Assembly: GCA_030605665.1 (NCBI GenBank)
Contig: JAUWHW010000050.1
Span: 1 to 10,660 of the forward strand
Source of the DNA: Dehalococcoidia bacterium
GTDB lineage: Bacteria > Chloroflexota > Dehalococcoidia > GIF9 > AB-539-J10
Direction of reading: 5' to 3'
DNA length: 10,660 nucleotides
Shown here: in pieces, positions 4,912-10,660 of the stretch
Numbering within the stretch: position 1 is the stretch's first letter
Layout: each line of letters opens with the position of its first letter
Translations under genes and position numbers: made by a program
Notes under the pieces: model-generated
Database searches by the model: none
Told to the model about the DNA's origin: nothing
The model's input: only the letters and a program-made list of their open reading frames with translations

Positions 4912-5613
4912 TTACTTTGCCAGGTCTTCCACACTGCCTATGTCAACCCAGGGTTCGGTGAAAGTGTAGGCATAGACTTCATCCTGGTCTACCAGATAGG
5001 CAATAAAACTGCCCAGGTTATCTCTTTTGCCCCGCTGGCAATATTGGTGGAGGAGAGGAAATATCCGTGATGGGAAGATGTAGCAAGCGGTGGCAACGAG
5101 GCTTGATTTAGGCTTGGGGGGCTTTTCCTGCAATCCAACTATCCTGTCCTCATCCAGTTGCACCACGCCAAACTGCGTGGCCTTACCTTTGTCGCCTATA
5201 TCGTAAACAGCTACCAGGGTATGTTTGCCATCATATCTGGCTATGAATTGAGCCAAATCGAACTCAAAATAATTATCTCCGGCGATAACCATAAGGTCTT
5301 CATCTATTGGTTTTTCCCCAATCCAGAAGTTAAGTGAGCCGACTGCGCCTAATTTCTGCTCATCGCTCAAGGCTTCCTCTACCAGAATCTCCACCTCTCT
5401 GTTTAATGCTCGTTGCCATTTGTGAAAATCAGCCTCAAATTTCTTGTTGACGTTAACCATGATATTTATGTTTTGCGGGATTTTATCCACGACATGGTTT
5501 ATTATTGGCTTGCCTTTATAATCCAGCAAGGCCTTTGCCTTATTAAGGGTTAGTGGATATAGCCTGGTGCCAAAACCACCAGCCAGTATCAGACATTTCA
5601 TACCACTATTCAT
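4912..5613 (-). CDS. Sugar-1-phosphate nucleotidyltransferase
   Basis: A 233-residue NTP_transferase-family enzyme (RmlA/GlmU/ManC-like). It would join a sugar-1-phosphate to an NTP to make an activated sugar. Motifs: AGGFGTRLYPLT with KAK (11-27, nucleotide binding), KLGAVGS (88-93), metal-binding GDN (112-114), EKP (163-165) and WVDIGS (222-227). Family members usually start at MKCLILAGG, which is the ATG at 5601. I give the outer ATG (5613) because AAGGG sits at good spacing, but that start appears to be supplied by the palindromic element inserted just upstream. The end runs into a decayed GT2 start, so a few C-terminal residues may differ from the ancestral protein. The sugar and nucleotide are not determinable. 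It is probably in one operon with STT3. Confidence 0.9.
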   Translation of the reverse strand: MNSGMKCLILAGGFGTRLYPLTLNKAKALLDYKGKPIINHVVDKIPQNINIMVNVNKKFEADFHKWQRALNREVEILVEEALSDEQKLGAVGSLNFWIGEKPIDEDLMVIAGDNYFEFDLAQFIARYDGKHTLVAVYDIGDKGKATQFGVVQLDEDRIVGLQEKPPKPKSSLVATACYIFPSRIFPLLHQYCQRGKRDNLGSFIAYLVDQDEVYAYTFTEPWVDIGSVEDLAK

Positions 5614-5716
5614 CTGCCCTTATGTCACCCTGAGGAAAGCGAAGGGTCTCTGAGATTCTTCGCTACGCTCAGAATGACAGGAAGCGAAGGGCTCCCTCAG
5701 AATGACACAGGGGTGG
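5611..5716. mobile_element. 106-bp palindromic element between STT3 and nucleotidyltransferase
   Basis: It shares the TGTCA(C/T)(C/T)CTGAG ends and the GAAGGGTCTC/GAGATTCTTCG interior with the 245-bp element. It is flanked by ACTATT at 5605-5610 and 5717-5722, a possible 6-bp target duplication. Removing it with one repeat leaves the nucleotidyltransferase ATG (5601) about 18 nt after the STT3 stop, a natural operon spacing. It can fold into a long hairpin and could attenuate transcription between the two genes. Confidence 0.65.
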
Positions 5717-5728
5717 ACTATTACCCTT

Positions 5729-8131
5729 TCATTTGACATACTCAAATATCTTTATCGCTGGCTTACCTTGCCACTTTTGAACTGAGGTGTAAACCAGCTC
5801 GTAATGTGTCATTTTCTCCAGGGGCACAGGGCTGGTAAATGCCTTCTCGTTTACTATCCTGTAGTTTCCCGATTCCTGACTTGAGATGTAAGCTTCAGCT
5901 TGTTCATAGCTGGGGAAGAGACTCGAGCTGGTGACTTCCCTATATGGCACCCCTTCCTGGCTCAATTTCTCCTCATAGGAAATCACTATTGTGGTATCTT
6001 TAGGCTCCACAGCTTGACCATCAAAGTTGTATAGCCTGACAACAGTGGACTGGTAATAAGTGGGGTAATAGAGGGTTACGGGCCTCAGTTCCCCCTCCTG
6101 TGTGGGCACATAATAAACTCCATAAAACTCCTCTGAGTTGCTGCCAGTAAATTCTGGCATGGCATAAAATTTTGTGGTGGGCATCATGTAATCAATTATT
6201 ACATACTTCGAACCTAGCTTATCCATCATTTGATTGGCCGAGTTTTCATCTTGTGCCATGAAGAAGCGGGCTACTTCAGCAGCATTAACTTGACCGGCAG
6301 GTGTGGAGTTTGGTATGCGGTGGGCAATGCGAGTTATCCAGTGACCATAATCCCACCAGGACATTACTCCATAGGCGGTTTCAGGATACTTGAAGCTATG
6401 TCTTGGCGGATACAATTCGTAGTAGAAATCGGGGTCACCAAAGGGCTCGGGGCTGTTATCCTTTAACCACAGAAGCGACTCATACCAACCCTGGTCAATA
6501 AGGCCCGGCTCACGGGCAAGTAGCTGTGTCAATTTAATGGGAAGTCCACAAACCTTGGTATAAGGCTTAATACCGGGAAGCCCCACATTAGGGAAGAAGA
6601 CCAGGAAAAAGATAACTGCTCCAGCCACAATTACCTTTATCCAGGTGGCTCTAGGTTGTAGGAATGCTTTTTCACTTGCCTTCGCCTTGGCTTTTTTCCT
6701 CTTTTTCCTTTCTGCCTTCGTAATATATGCTTTAATTGCTTCTTTAGGTCTAGCCAGCAATTCCTTTAAGCCAGCAAAGTCCAAGGTTCTCCAGGAGAAA
6801 TATCCCGTGAGCAAAGCGGCATTTATGGCGTAGTAGTAACTGAAGCGGCGCTGCCCCAAGACGGCTATTAGCATTATTACGCTCCAAATCAGGAATAGCG
6901 TTTTATCAGCGCTCTCTTCCTTGATATTGCGATAAATAAGCCAACCAAACGAAATAAAGGAGATGAAGAAGGTGGTAGTGAAATTAAGCCAGGCTATTTG
7001 TAGGGAGAAATGACCATAGGGAAAGAGAAGAGGATGTACCTCAAGGATGGTCAGGGCAGCGCCTGCGGGAGTAAAGATGCTAAATCTGCTGAGCATTGAG
7101 TGAAGTAAAGAGGGATTAATAGCATGGAAAATAGCAAAACTAATTGCAGCAAGACCAAGCAGTGCCAGTGGGTAATAGCCAGGCTTTATAGTTTTGCTTG
7201 ACATAAGCTTCGAAATGCCGCTTAGCACCAGGGGCATCACTATAGCAATTACCAGAGATACACGGCAGATAGCGTCCAATCCACCTTTGCCTAGGAAGGG
7301 AAGGAAGATTACTGAAGCAATGAGGAAGAACAGGGTGCCGATGATGCACAGGTAGTCAGTTGATTTGCCTCTGAGGTGGTCTATGATGAATTGAATTACC
7401 AGCCAGGCAAATATGATAAACATAAGCAATAGGCCACCTATCCAGGTGAGGAGATAAATGCCCAAGAAGATGCCAGCCAGCAAGATATAAATGAGGGGCT
7501 TAGTTATAAGTGCCCAGTTTTTGTTTAGCAAGTGACGGAATGATATTTCCCTTTCCTTGGCTCTCTTAACCGCCAGTATCAAAAAGAGTACGGTTACCGT
7601 GGTAAACAAGCTTTCTGCCACATGATGGTCGGCAAAACCAAGCAGGGAACGATTTAAAAACTCACCGGGCAAGATGGCAACCAGGGCAGCCGAAATTATG
7701 CCCATCCAGCGATTAAACAACTCCTTACCAATGAAATAGACTGGGATAATTGTCAGGGTGCCCAGGATGGGCGGGAGATAGGCACCAACAACATCTATGG
7801 TGTTTTGGGATGGCGAACCCAAGCCAACAAGCCAGGCAATGCCAGCCACAAGCCAGTCAAAGAAAGGAGGCCAACCTACTATGACGCCGTGAGGGTAAAA
7901 GGTATAAGGATCGAAGAAAATGCGATGAGGGAAATGGTGGAGTAAATTATCCACCAATCTCATGTGATACCAGGCATCAGTGCCTCTGAACCAGACTGAG
8001 CCGTTGACAAAAACCTGGTCATAGGGCAAGGCTATTCGTATGTATAATGAGATGCCACAAAGGATAGATAGGATTATGCCAGCTATGGCTGCCGGCGGAA
8101 GCCTACCCTTCAGATTTGATTGCTCGCTCAC
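5729..8131 (-). CDS. STT3/AglB-type oligosaccharyltransferase
   Basis: An 800-residue integral membrane glycosyltransferase (GT66) that moves an oligosaccharide from a lipid carrier to protein, usually asparagine. The N-terminal half has about 12 membrane segments and the C-terminal third is an extracytoplasmic domain. Visible motifs are the catalytic DxD-like GTDAWYH (50-56, D52), GFADHHVAE (165-173), the external-loop TIxE as TILE (361-364), QRRF (427-430) and the acceptor-recognition WWDYG (592-596). DKLGSKYVIID (637-647) sits where AglB proteins carry their DK-type motif. All key residues are present, so it should be active. A lysine-rich stretch (472-488) separates the membrane and soluble parts. 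The start at 8131 lies 4 nt after the MNT gene, so it is almost certainly cotranscribed with HEPN-MNT. Confidence 0.93.
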   Translation of the reverse strand: MSEQSNLKGRLPPAAIAGIILSILCGISLYIRIALPYDQVFVNGSVWFRGTDAWYHMRLVDNLLHHFPHRIFFDPYTFYPHGVIVGWPPFFDWLVAGIAWLVGLGSPSQNTIDVVGAYLPPILGTLTIIPVYFIGKELFNRWMGIISAALVAILPGEFLNRSLLGFADHHVAESLFTTVTVLFLILAVKRAKEREISFRHLLNKNWALITKPLIYILLAGIFLGIYLLTWIGGLLLMFIIFAWLVIQFIIDHLRGKSTDYLCIIGTLFFLIASVIFLPFLGKGGLDAICRVSLVIAIVMPLVLSGISKLMSSKTIKPGYYPLALLGLAAISFAIFHAINPSLLHSMLSRFSIFTPAGAALTILEVHPLLFPYGHFSLQIAWLNFTTTFFISFISFGWLIYRNIKEESADKTLFLIWSVIMLIAVLGQRRFSYYYAINAALLTGYFSWRTLDFAGLKELLARPKEAIKAYITKAERKKRKKAKAKASEKAFLQPRATWIKVIVAGAVIFFLVFFPNVGLPGIKPYTKVCGLPIKLTQLLAREPGLIDQGWYESLLWLKDNSPEPFGDPDFYYELYPPRHSFKYPETAYGVMSWWDYGHWITRIAHRIPNSTPAGQVNAAEVARFFMAQDENSANQMMDKLGSKYVIIDYMMPTTKFYAMPEFTGSNSEEFYGVYYVPTQEGELRPVTLYYPTYYQSTVVRLYNFDGQAVEPKDTTIVISYEEKLSQEGVPYREVTSSSLFPSYEQAEAYISSQESGNYRIVNEKAFTSPVPLEKMTHYELVYTSVQKWQGKPAIKIFEYVK

Positions 8132-8135
8132 TTAA

Positions 8136-8507
8136 CTACCTTTCAAACAAGATTTTACCCCTTTTTAACGCTGTCCTGGCTAAAGGTATATTGCCTCTCT
8201 CTATCTCATCCTGGGTATAAACAAATATATCAACTCCTAGCTCCAGGCCTTCGAAGAAGTCTGAAAATTCGATGAATCTATCAATAAAGCGTTCCCGGCA
8301 TTCTTTCACCACTAAGAGAATATCCACGTCACTCGAGGCTGTCTCCCGATATTCTGCCACCGAACCGAAAAGCACCACCTTTTGCACCTCTGCCTTCTTG
8401 GCAACCAAGCCCTTTACACGCTCAAGGAGTCTTTCTCTTAGCAGAGTCCTGTTCAGCCAGAATACTTGCACAGAATTGTAAGAGCTTTTCTGAATTATCG
8501 ATTGCAT
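8136..8507 (-). CDS. Minimal nucleotidyltransferase (MNT), second HEPN-MNT pair
   Basis: A 123-residue pol-beta-fold nucleotidyltransferase paired with the HEPN gene upstream. Catalytic features are all present: G48-S49 in LFGSVAE, D60 and D62 in SDVDILLV, and the third carboxylate D93 in GVDIFVY. In known HEPN-MNT systems this protein modifies the HEPN toxin with nucleotides. The ATG at 8507 overlaps the HEPN gene by 86 nt, more than in the other pair. A GTG at codon 13 is an alternative start, but the alignment of the two MNT N-termini favours a start near the ATG. The stop is 4 nt before STT3, which suggests translational coupling. Confidence 0.87.
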   Translation of the reverse strand: MQSIIQKSSYNSVQVFWLNRTLLRERLLERVKGLVAKKAEVQKVVLFGSVAEYRETASSDVDILLVVKECRERFIDRFIEFSDFFEGLELGVDIFVYTQDEIERGNIPLARTALKRGKILFER

Positions 8508-8841
8508 TTAGCGCATCCTTCCTATCTATATATTCAGCAGGAATGCCAGTTGCCCAGCTATTGGGATATCTAGCCGGGATATAAAATCTATCTAACTGTT
8601 TTGCTCCATCCACCAACTCGTCCGGAACATTTATCTTTTTTCTACTCGCCTTTAATAAATCACTTACTGAATGTCCCCATGCTTCAGCTCCCAGCTTTTG
8701 GTAAATTGCCTTAATCGCCTTCTCTGCCGCCTGTTGGGCTATAAAACAGGACCATTCAAAAAAACCGTCTTCCATCTGTGCTCGGGCACTATCTAAATCT
8801 CTCCAAGCTTGCTTGATCCAATCCTTGCTCCTTTCTGGCAT
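8422..8841 (-). CDS. HEPN domain protein, second HEPN-MNT pair
   Basis: A 139-residue PF05168-type HEPN protein, paralogous to the one at 687-1079, sharing ERSKDWI, FIAQQAAEKAIKAIYQKLGA, AEAWGHSVSDLL and YIPARYPN. The R-x4-H position reads RYPNSW: R91 is kept but W96 replaces the histidine. If that histidine is catalytic in this family, this copy may be inactive as an RNase. The C-terminus extends by about nine residues (QDSAKRKTP) over the overlapping MNT gene. ATG at 8841 has AAGGAGA at good spacing and a TATAAT 25 nt upstream. It is the first gene of the HEPN-MNT-STT3 operon. Confidence 0.85.
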   Translation of the reverse strand: MPERSKDWIKQAWRDLDSARAQMEDGFFEWSCFIAQQAAEKAIKAIYQKLGAEAWGHSVSDLLKASRKKINVPDELVDGAKQLDRFYIPARYPNSWATGIPAEYIDRKDALNAIDNSEKLLQFCASILAEQDSAKRKTP

Positions 8842-8865
8842 CTTGTCTCCTTTATCTGGCTTTAG

Positions 8866-8871
8866 ATTATA
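8866..8871 (-). promoter_or_regulatory. -10 box of the HEPN-MNT-STT3 operon
   Basis: A perfect TATAAT, 24 nt before the HEPN start, giving a leader of about 18 nt with AAGGAGA. The -35 region is weak (no TTGACA-like hexamer at 16-18 nt), so activity may depend on an activator or be modest. Confidence 0.5.
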
Positions 8872-8893
8872 ACACTGTTTAGAAACGTTACCA

Positions 8894-8991
8894 TAAATTC
8901 TAAGTTCTAAACAATGCCAAAATTCGAATAACGAAAACGGTTTTGAGTTTTTGATATTTGAGCTTGCTTAGGATTTGGTATTTCGGATTTC
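8894..8991. repeat. A+T-rich intergenic repeat-like stretch
   Basis: This low-complexity segment is built of AAATTCTAAGTTCTAAA, ATTCGAATAACGAAAAC, GGATTTGGTATTTCGGATTT and similar words. It resembles the ATTTCGGATTT-type dispersed intergenic sequence seen in many environmental bacterial genomes. No coding frame or clear regulatory site was seen. It has no second copy in this window, so calling it a repeat is inference. Confidence 0.4.
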
Positions 8992-9000
8992 ATGTGGTCA

Positions 9001-9171
9001 GGCGGAGATGAACCCCGCTACTACGAACTGAGATTGCCACGCTTCGCTCGCAATGACAATGCGAACGAAGCCACAACTGCTTCCCTGTCATTGTGAGGGG
9101 CATTGCCCCGAAGCAATCTCGTAGGGTTGGGGCTTGTGCCCGACCGAGGCGGGGATGAACCCCGCCACTAC
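9001..9171. repeat. Cluster of dispersed intergenic repeats downstream of tRNA-Gly
   Basis: A mosaic of five units: GGCGGAGATGAACCCCGC (9001-9024), a GCAATGACA unit (9030-9058), the same family inverted (9086-9120), CGTAGGGTTGGGGCTTG... (9120-9145) and the perfect GGCGGGG/CCCCGCC hairpin (9148-9171). The same families occur at 1916-2041 in a different order. The hairpin next to the tRNA could help end its transcription. Confidence 0.7.
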
Positions 9172-9190
9172 GGTGGGGGTAAAAGAAGAA

Positions 9191-9262
9191 AGCGGGTGAT
9201 GGGATTCGAACCCACGACGTCTTGCTTGGGAAGCAAGCACTCTACCGCTGAGTTACACCCGC
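9191..9262 (-). tRNA. tRNA-Gly(CCC)
   Basis: A complete cloverleaf. The acceptor stem GCGGGTG/CACCCGC has seven perfect pairs, followed by a D arm ACTC/GAGT, an anticodon stem CTTGC/GCAAG with loop TTCCCAA (anticodon CCC, reading GGG) and a T arm GTGGG-TTCGAAT-CCCAT. The discriminator is U, as expected for bacterial tRNA-Gly. The 3' CCA is not encoded. A T-rich run (TTTCTTCTTTT) follows the 3' end and may serve in termination. Confidence 0.95.
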
Positions 9263-9274
9263 AATTGGTTATAT

Positions 9275-9303
9275 ATTATCAAGCCAGAAAGTATCAGTGT
9301 CAA
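9275..9303 (-). promoter_or_regulatory. Strong sigma-70 promoter of tRNA-Gly
   Basis: TTGACA (9298-9303) and GATAAT (9275-9280) with a 17-nt spacer lie so that transcription would begin about 6 nt before the mature tRNA. It sits between the upstream synthase stop and the tRNA. Confidence 0.75.
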
Positions 9304-9334
9304 GGGATATGTTTAGCAGCATCATTAGCGTGTG

Positions 9335-10573
9335 TTATTCGGGTGGTTTTAACGTTAACAGTTTCCTGGCAATCTGTGGGTATTTGTAAATAAAGAGCAG
9401 CTCGTCCTCAACAAGCGGTTTCTGTGCCTCCACATTAGCATATCTTACCAGTTCCAGAATTTCTCGCGCCTCTTCGGAATCCTTGAACGATACTGCCATC
9501 TGACCCATAATATGCTTAAAACCAGATGTCCCGCTATACTCACCTGAGCATATCTGCCTGCCTGTCTCTACAAGTTCTGGTTCACCTCTACCCAACTCTG
9601 CGAAGTTATATAGCTCATAGTTCTCGGGGTCCTTTAACACACCGTCAGCGTGAATGCCGGAGGCATGAGCAAAGATATTTTTTCCGACACCTGGCTGATT
9701 TATGGGAATAGGGACTCTAAAGGCATAGCTGGCAAAATTGGCTACTTTCCATGCCTTTGCCAGGTCAATTGGCTTTCCCAGTTGATACTTTTCAGGGTAG
9801 TCCTTACATTTAGTAGTAGCTAGAACCGTGGCCACAAGATCAGCATTGCCAGCTCTCTCACCAATCCCATTGATAGTGGCATTGATATAAGCATCCTGGC
9901 CACCATCTATGGCTCCCTTAGCCCCGGCAACAGAATTGGCCACAGCCATCCCTAAATCGCTATGGCAGTGCACCTCAATGGGAATACCTACATTCTCCGC
10001 CAGCGTCTTAACACTTTCATAAATGGTAAAGGGGTTGTCATAGCCGAGGGTATCGCAGTATCTGAGCCTGTGAGCTCCATGTTCTCTGGCTGCCAGGGCA
10101 AACTTGATTAAGAAATTTATATCAGTTCGGGAAGCATCCTCAGCATTTACGCCGATGCTTTCAGCTCCATGTGACTGAGCAGCTTCTACGGCATCAACCA
10201 TCATCCTTAGGATATCATCCCTGCTCTTTTTTCCTTGGAACTTGCCCCTGAGCATCTGGTCCGATGTGGATATAGATAGATTGAGATGTCGGATATTAGG
10301 AATAAGCCTAAAAGCTGTTTCCACATCCTTAGTAGTGGCTCTTATCCATCCCTCTAAACGAATGGGTTGTAATACTCCCATCTCAGCCAGTTCCAAGTTG
10401 GCCTGGAGGTAAAATGATTCGTGTCTTGTTGTGGGAAAGCCAAATTCTGACTGGAATACACCCATCTCGTTGAGATACATATTTATCATGGTTTTTTCCA
10501 GCTTACACAGGCCGAGATGAGCAGTTTGAACACCATCACGGTTGGTAACATCTATAAAATAAATCTTAGGCAT
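9335..10573 (-). CDS. Homocitrate synthase / Re-citrate synthase family protein
   Basis: A 412-residue DRE-TIM metallolyase (HMGL-like) that condenses acetyl-CoA with a 2-oxoacid. Features: DVTNRDGVQ (8-16, metal-binding D13), SEFGFPTTR (42-50), NLSISTSD (98-105), RYCDTLGYDNP (171-181), the metal site HCHSD (H202, H204), NGIGERAGN (235-243) and SGIHADG (305-311) in the C-terminal part. It lacks the long LeuA-type regulatory domain of isopropylmalate synthases. Dehalococcoides carries a Re-citrate synthase that had been annotated as homocitrate synthase, so citrate formation from oxaloacetate is a serious alternative to homocitrate or NifV-type activity. ATG at 10573 has AGGGAGA 6 nt upstream. 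It is unrelated in function to the glycan genes and is probably housekeeping. Confidence 0.9.
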   Translation of the reverse strand: MPKIYFIDVTNRDGVQTAHLGLCKLEKTMINMYLNEMGVFQSEFGFPTTRHESFYLQANLELAEMGVLQPIRLEGWIRATTKDVETAFRLIPNIRHLNLSISTSDQMLRGKFQGKKSRDDILRMMVDAVEAAQSHGAESIGVNAEDASRTDINFLIKFALAAREHGAHRLRYCDTLGYDNPFTIYESVKTLAENVGIPIEVHCHSDLGMAVANSVAGAKGAIDGGQDAYINATINGIGERAGNADLVATVLATTKCKDYPEKYQLGKPIDLAKAWKVANFASYAFRVPIPINQPGVGKNIFAHASGIHADGVLKDPENYELYNFAELGRGEPELVETGRQICSGEYSGTSGFKHIMGQMAVSFKDSEEAREILELVRYANVEAQKPLVEDELLFIYKYPQIARKLLTLKPPE

Positions 10574-10607
10574 GTTTATCTCCCTTCATGATAAAAATTA
10601 AATGCTA

Positions 10608-10636
10608 AGATTACGTTACTTCCACCAGATAGTCAA
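10608..10636 (-). promoter_or_regulatory. Possible promoter of the synthase gene
   Basis: TTGACT (10631-10636) and TAATCT (10608-10613) are spaced by 17 nt, about 35 nt before the ATG. The -35 is good and the -10 poor, and other A+T-rich hexamers nearby could serve instead. Confidence 0.35.
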
Positions 10637-10660
10637 ATTCAACTTATTTCGACATGGTTC

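Noticed and set aside
9001..9171. Possible CRISPR array from repeated short units
   Set aside because: Units differ in sequence, length and orientation, and there are no regularly sized spacers or cas genes.
9103..9393. Plus-strand frame of 96 aa containing GFEPTTSCLGSKHSTAEL
   Set aside because: It is an antisense reading of the tRNA-Gly gene and neighbouring repeats, a common false gene call.

Overview
The window fits a fragment of a Dehalococcoidia-like Chloroflexota genome. The grounds are an AglB/STT3-type oligosaccharyltransferase in an otherwise bacterial gene set, a homocitrate/Re-citrate synthase-family enzyme of the kind known from Dehalococcoides, and abundant palindromic intergenic repeats (TGTCATTCTGAG... 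and GCAATGACA... families). This placement is an inference from gene content, not a phylogeny. Every supported gene lies on the minus strand, so the text below reads from high to low coordinates.

Right part: a homocitrate/Re-citrate synthase-family gene (9335-10573) is followed by tRNA-Gly(CCC) with its own strong promoter, then about 350 bp of intergenic repeats. Next comes an apparent operon: HEPN protein, minimal nucleotidyltransferase (MNT), STT3 oligosaccharyltransferase, and, after a small inserted palindromic element, a sugar-1-phosphate nucleotidyltransferase.

Middle: a decayed start of a family-2 glycosyltransferase (GT2) lies directly upstream of vapBC, which has a near-consensus promoter. 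A Wzx-like oligosaccharide flippase follows 26 nt after vapC. A 14-codon stub of a probable UDP-sugar dehydrogenase comes next, then an intact hicAB toxin-antitoxin pair.

Left part: a 245-bp palindromic MITE-like element with an 8-bp target duplication sits inside a hicA gene whose hicB survives. Then follow a 40-codon GT2 stub, a second HEPN-MNT pair, another GT2 stub, and a hicA 5' half broken at the same base by the same element, which runs off the left edge.

Together this is a surface-glycan or protein-glycosylation locus (sugar activation, flipping, oligosaccharide transfer) interleaved with and eroded by toxin-antitoxin modules and small palindromic elements. The most striking pattern is that four glycan genes survive only as their 5' ends, each just upstream of a TA module. 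Three of the four carry the same GT2 N-terminal segment. In addition, the only convincing promoters ahead of the surviving glycan genes are those of the TA modules.
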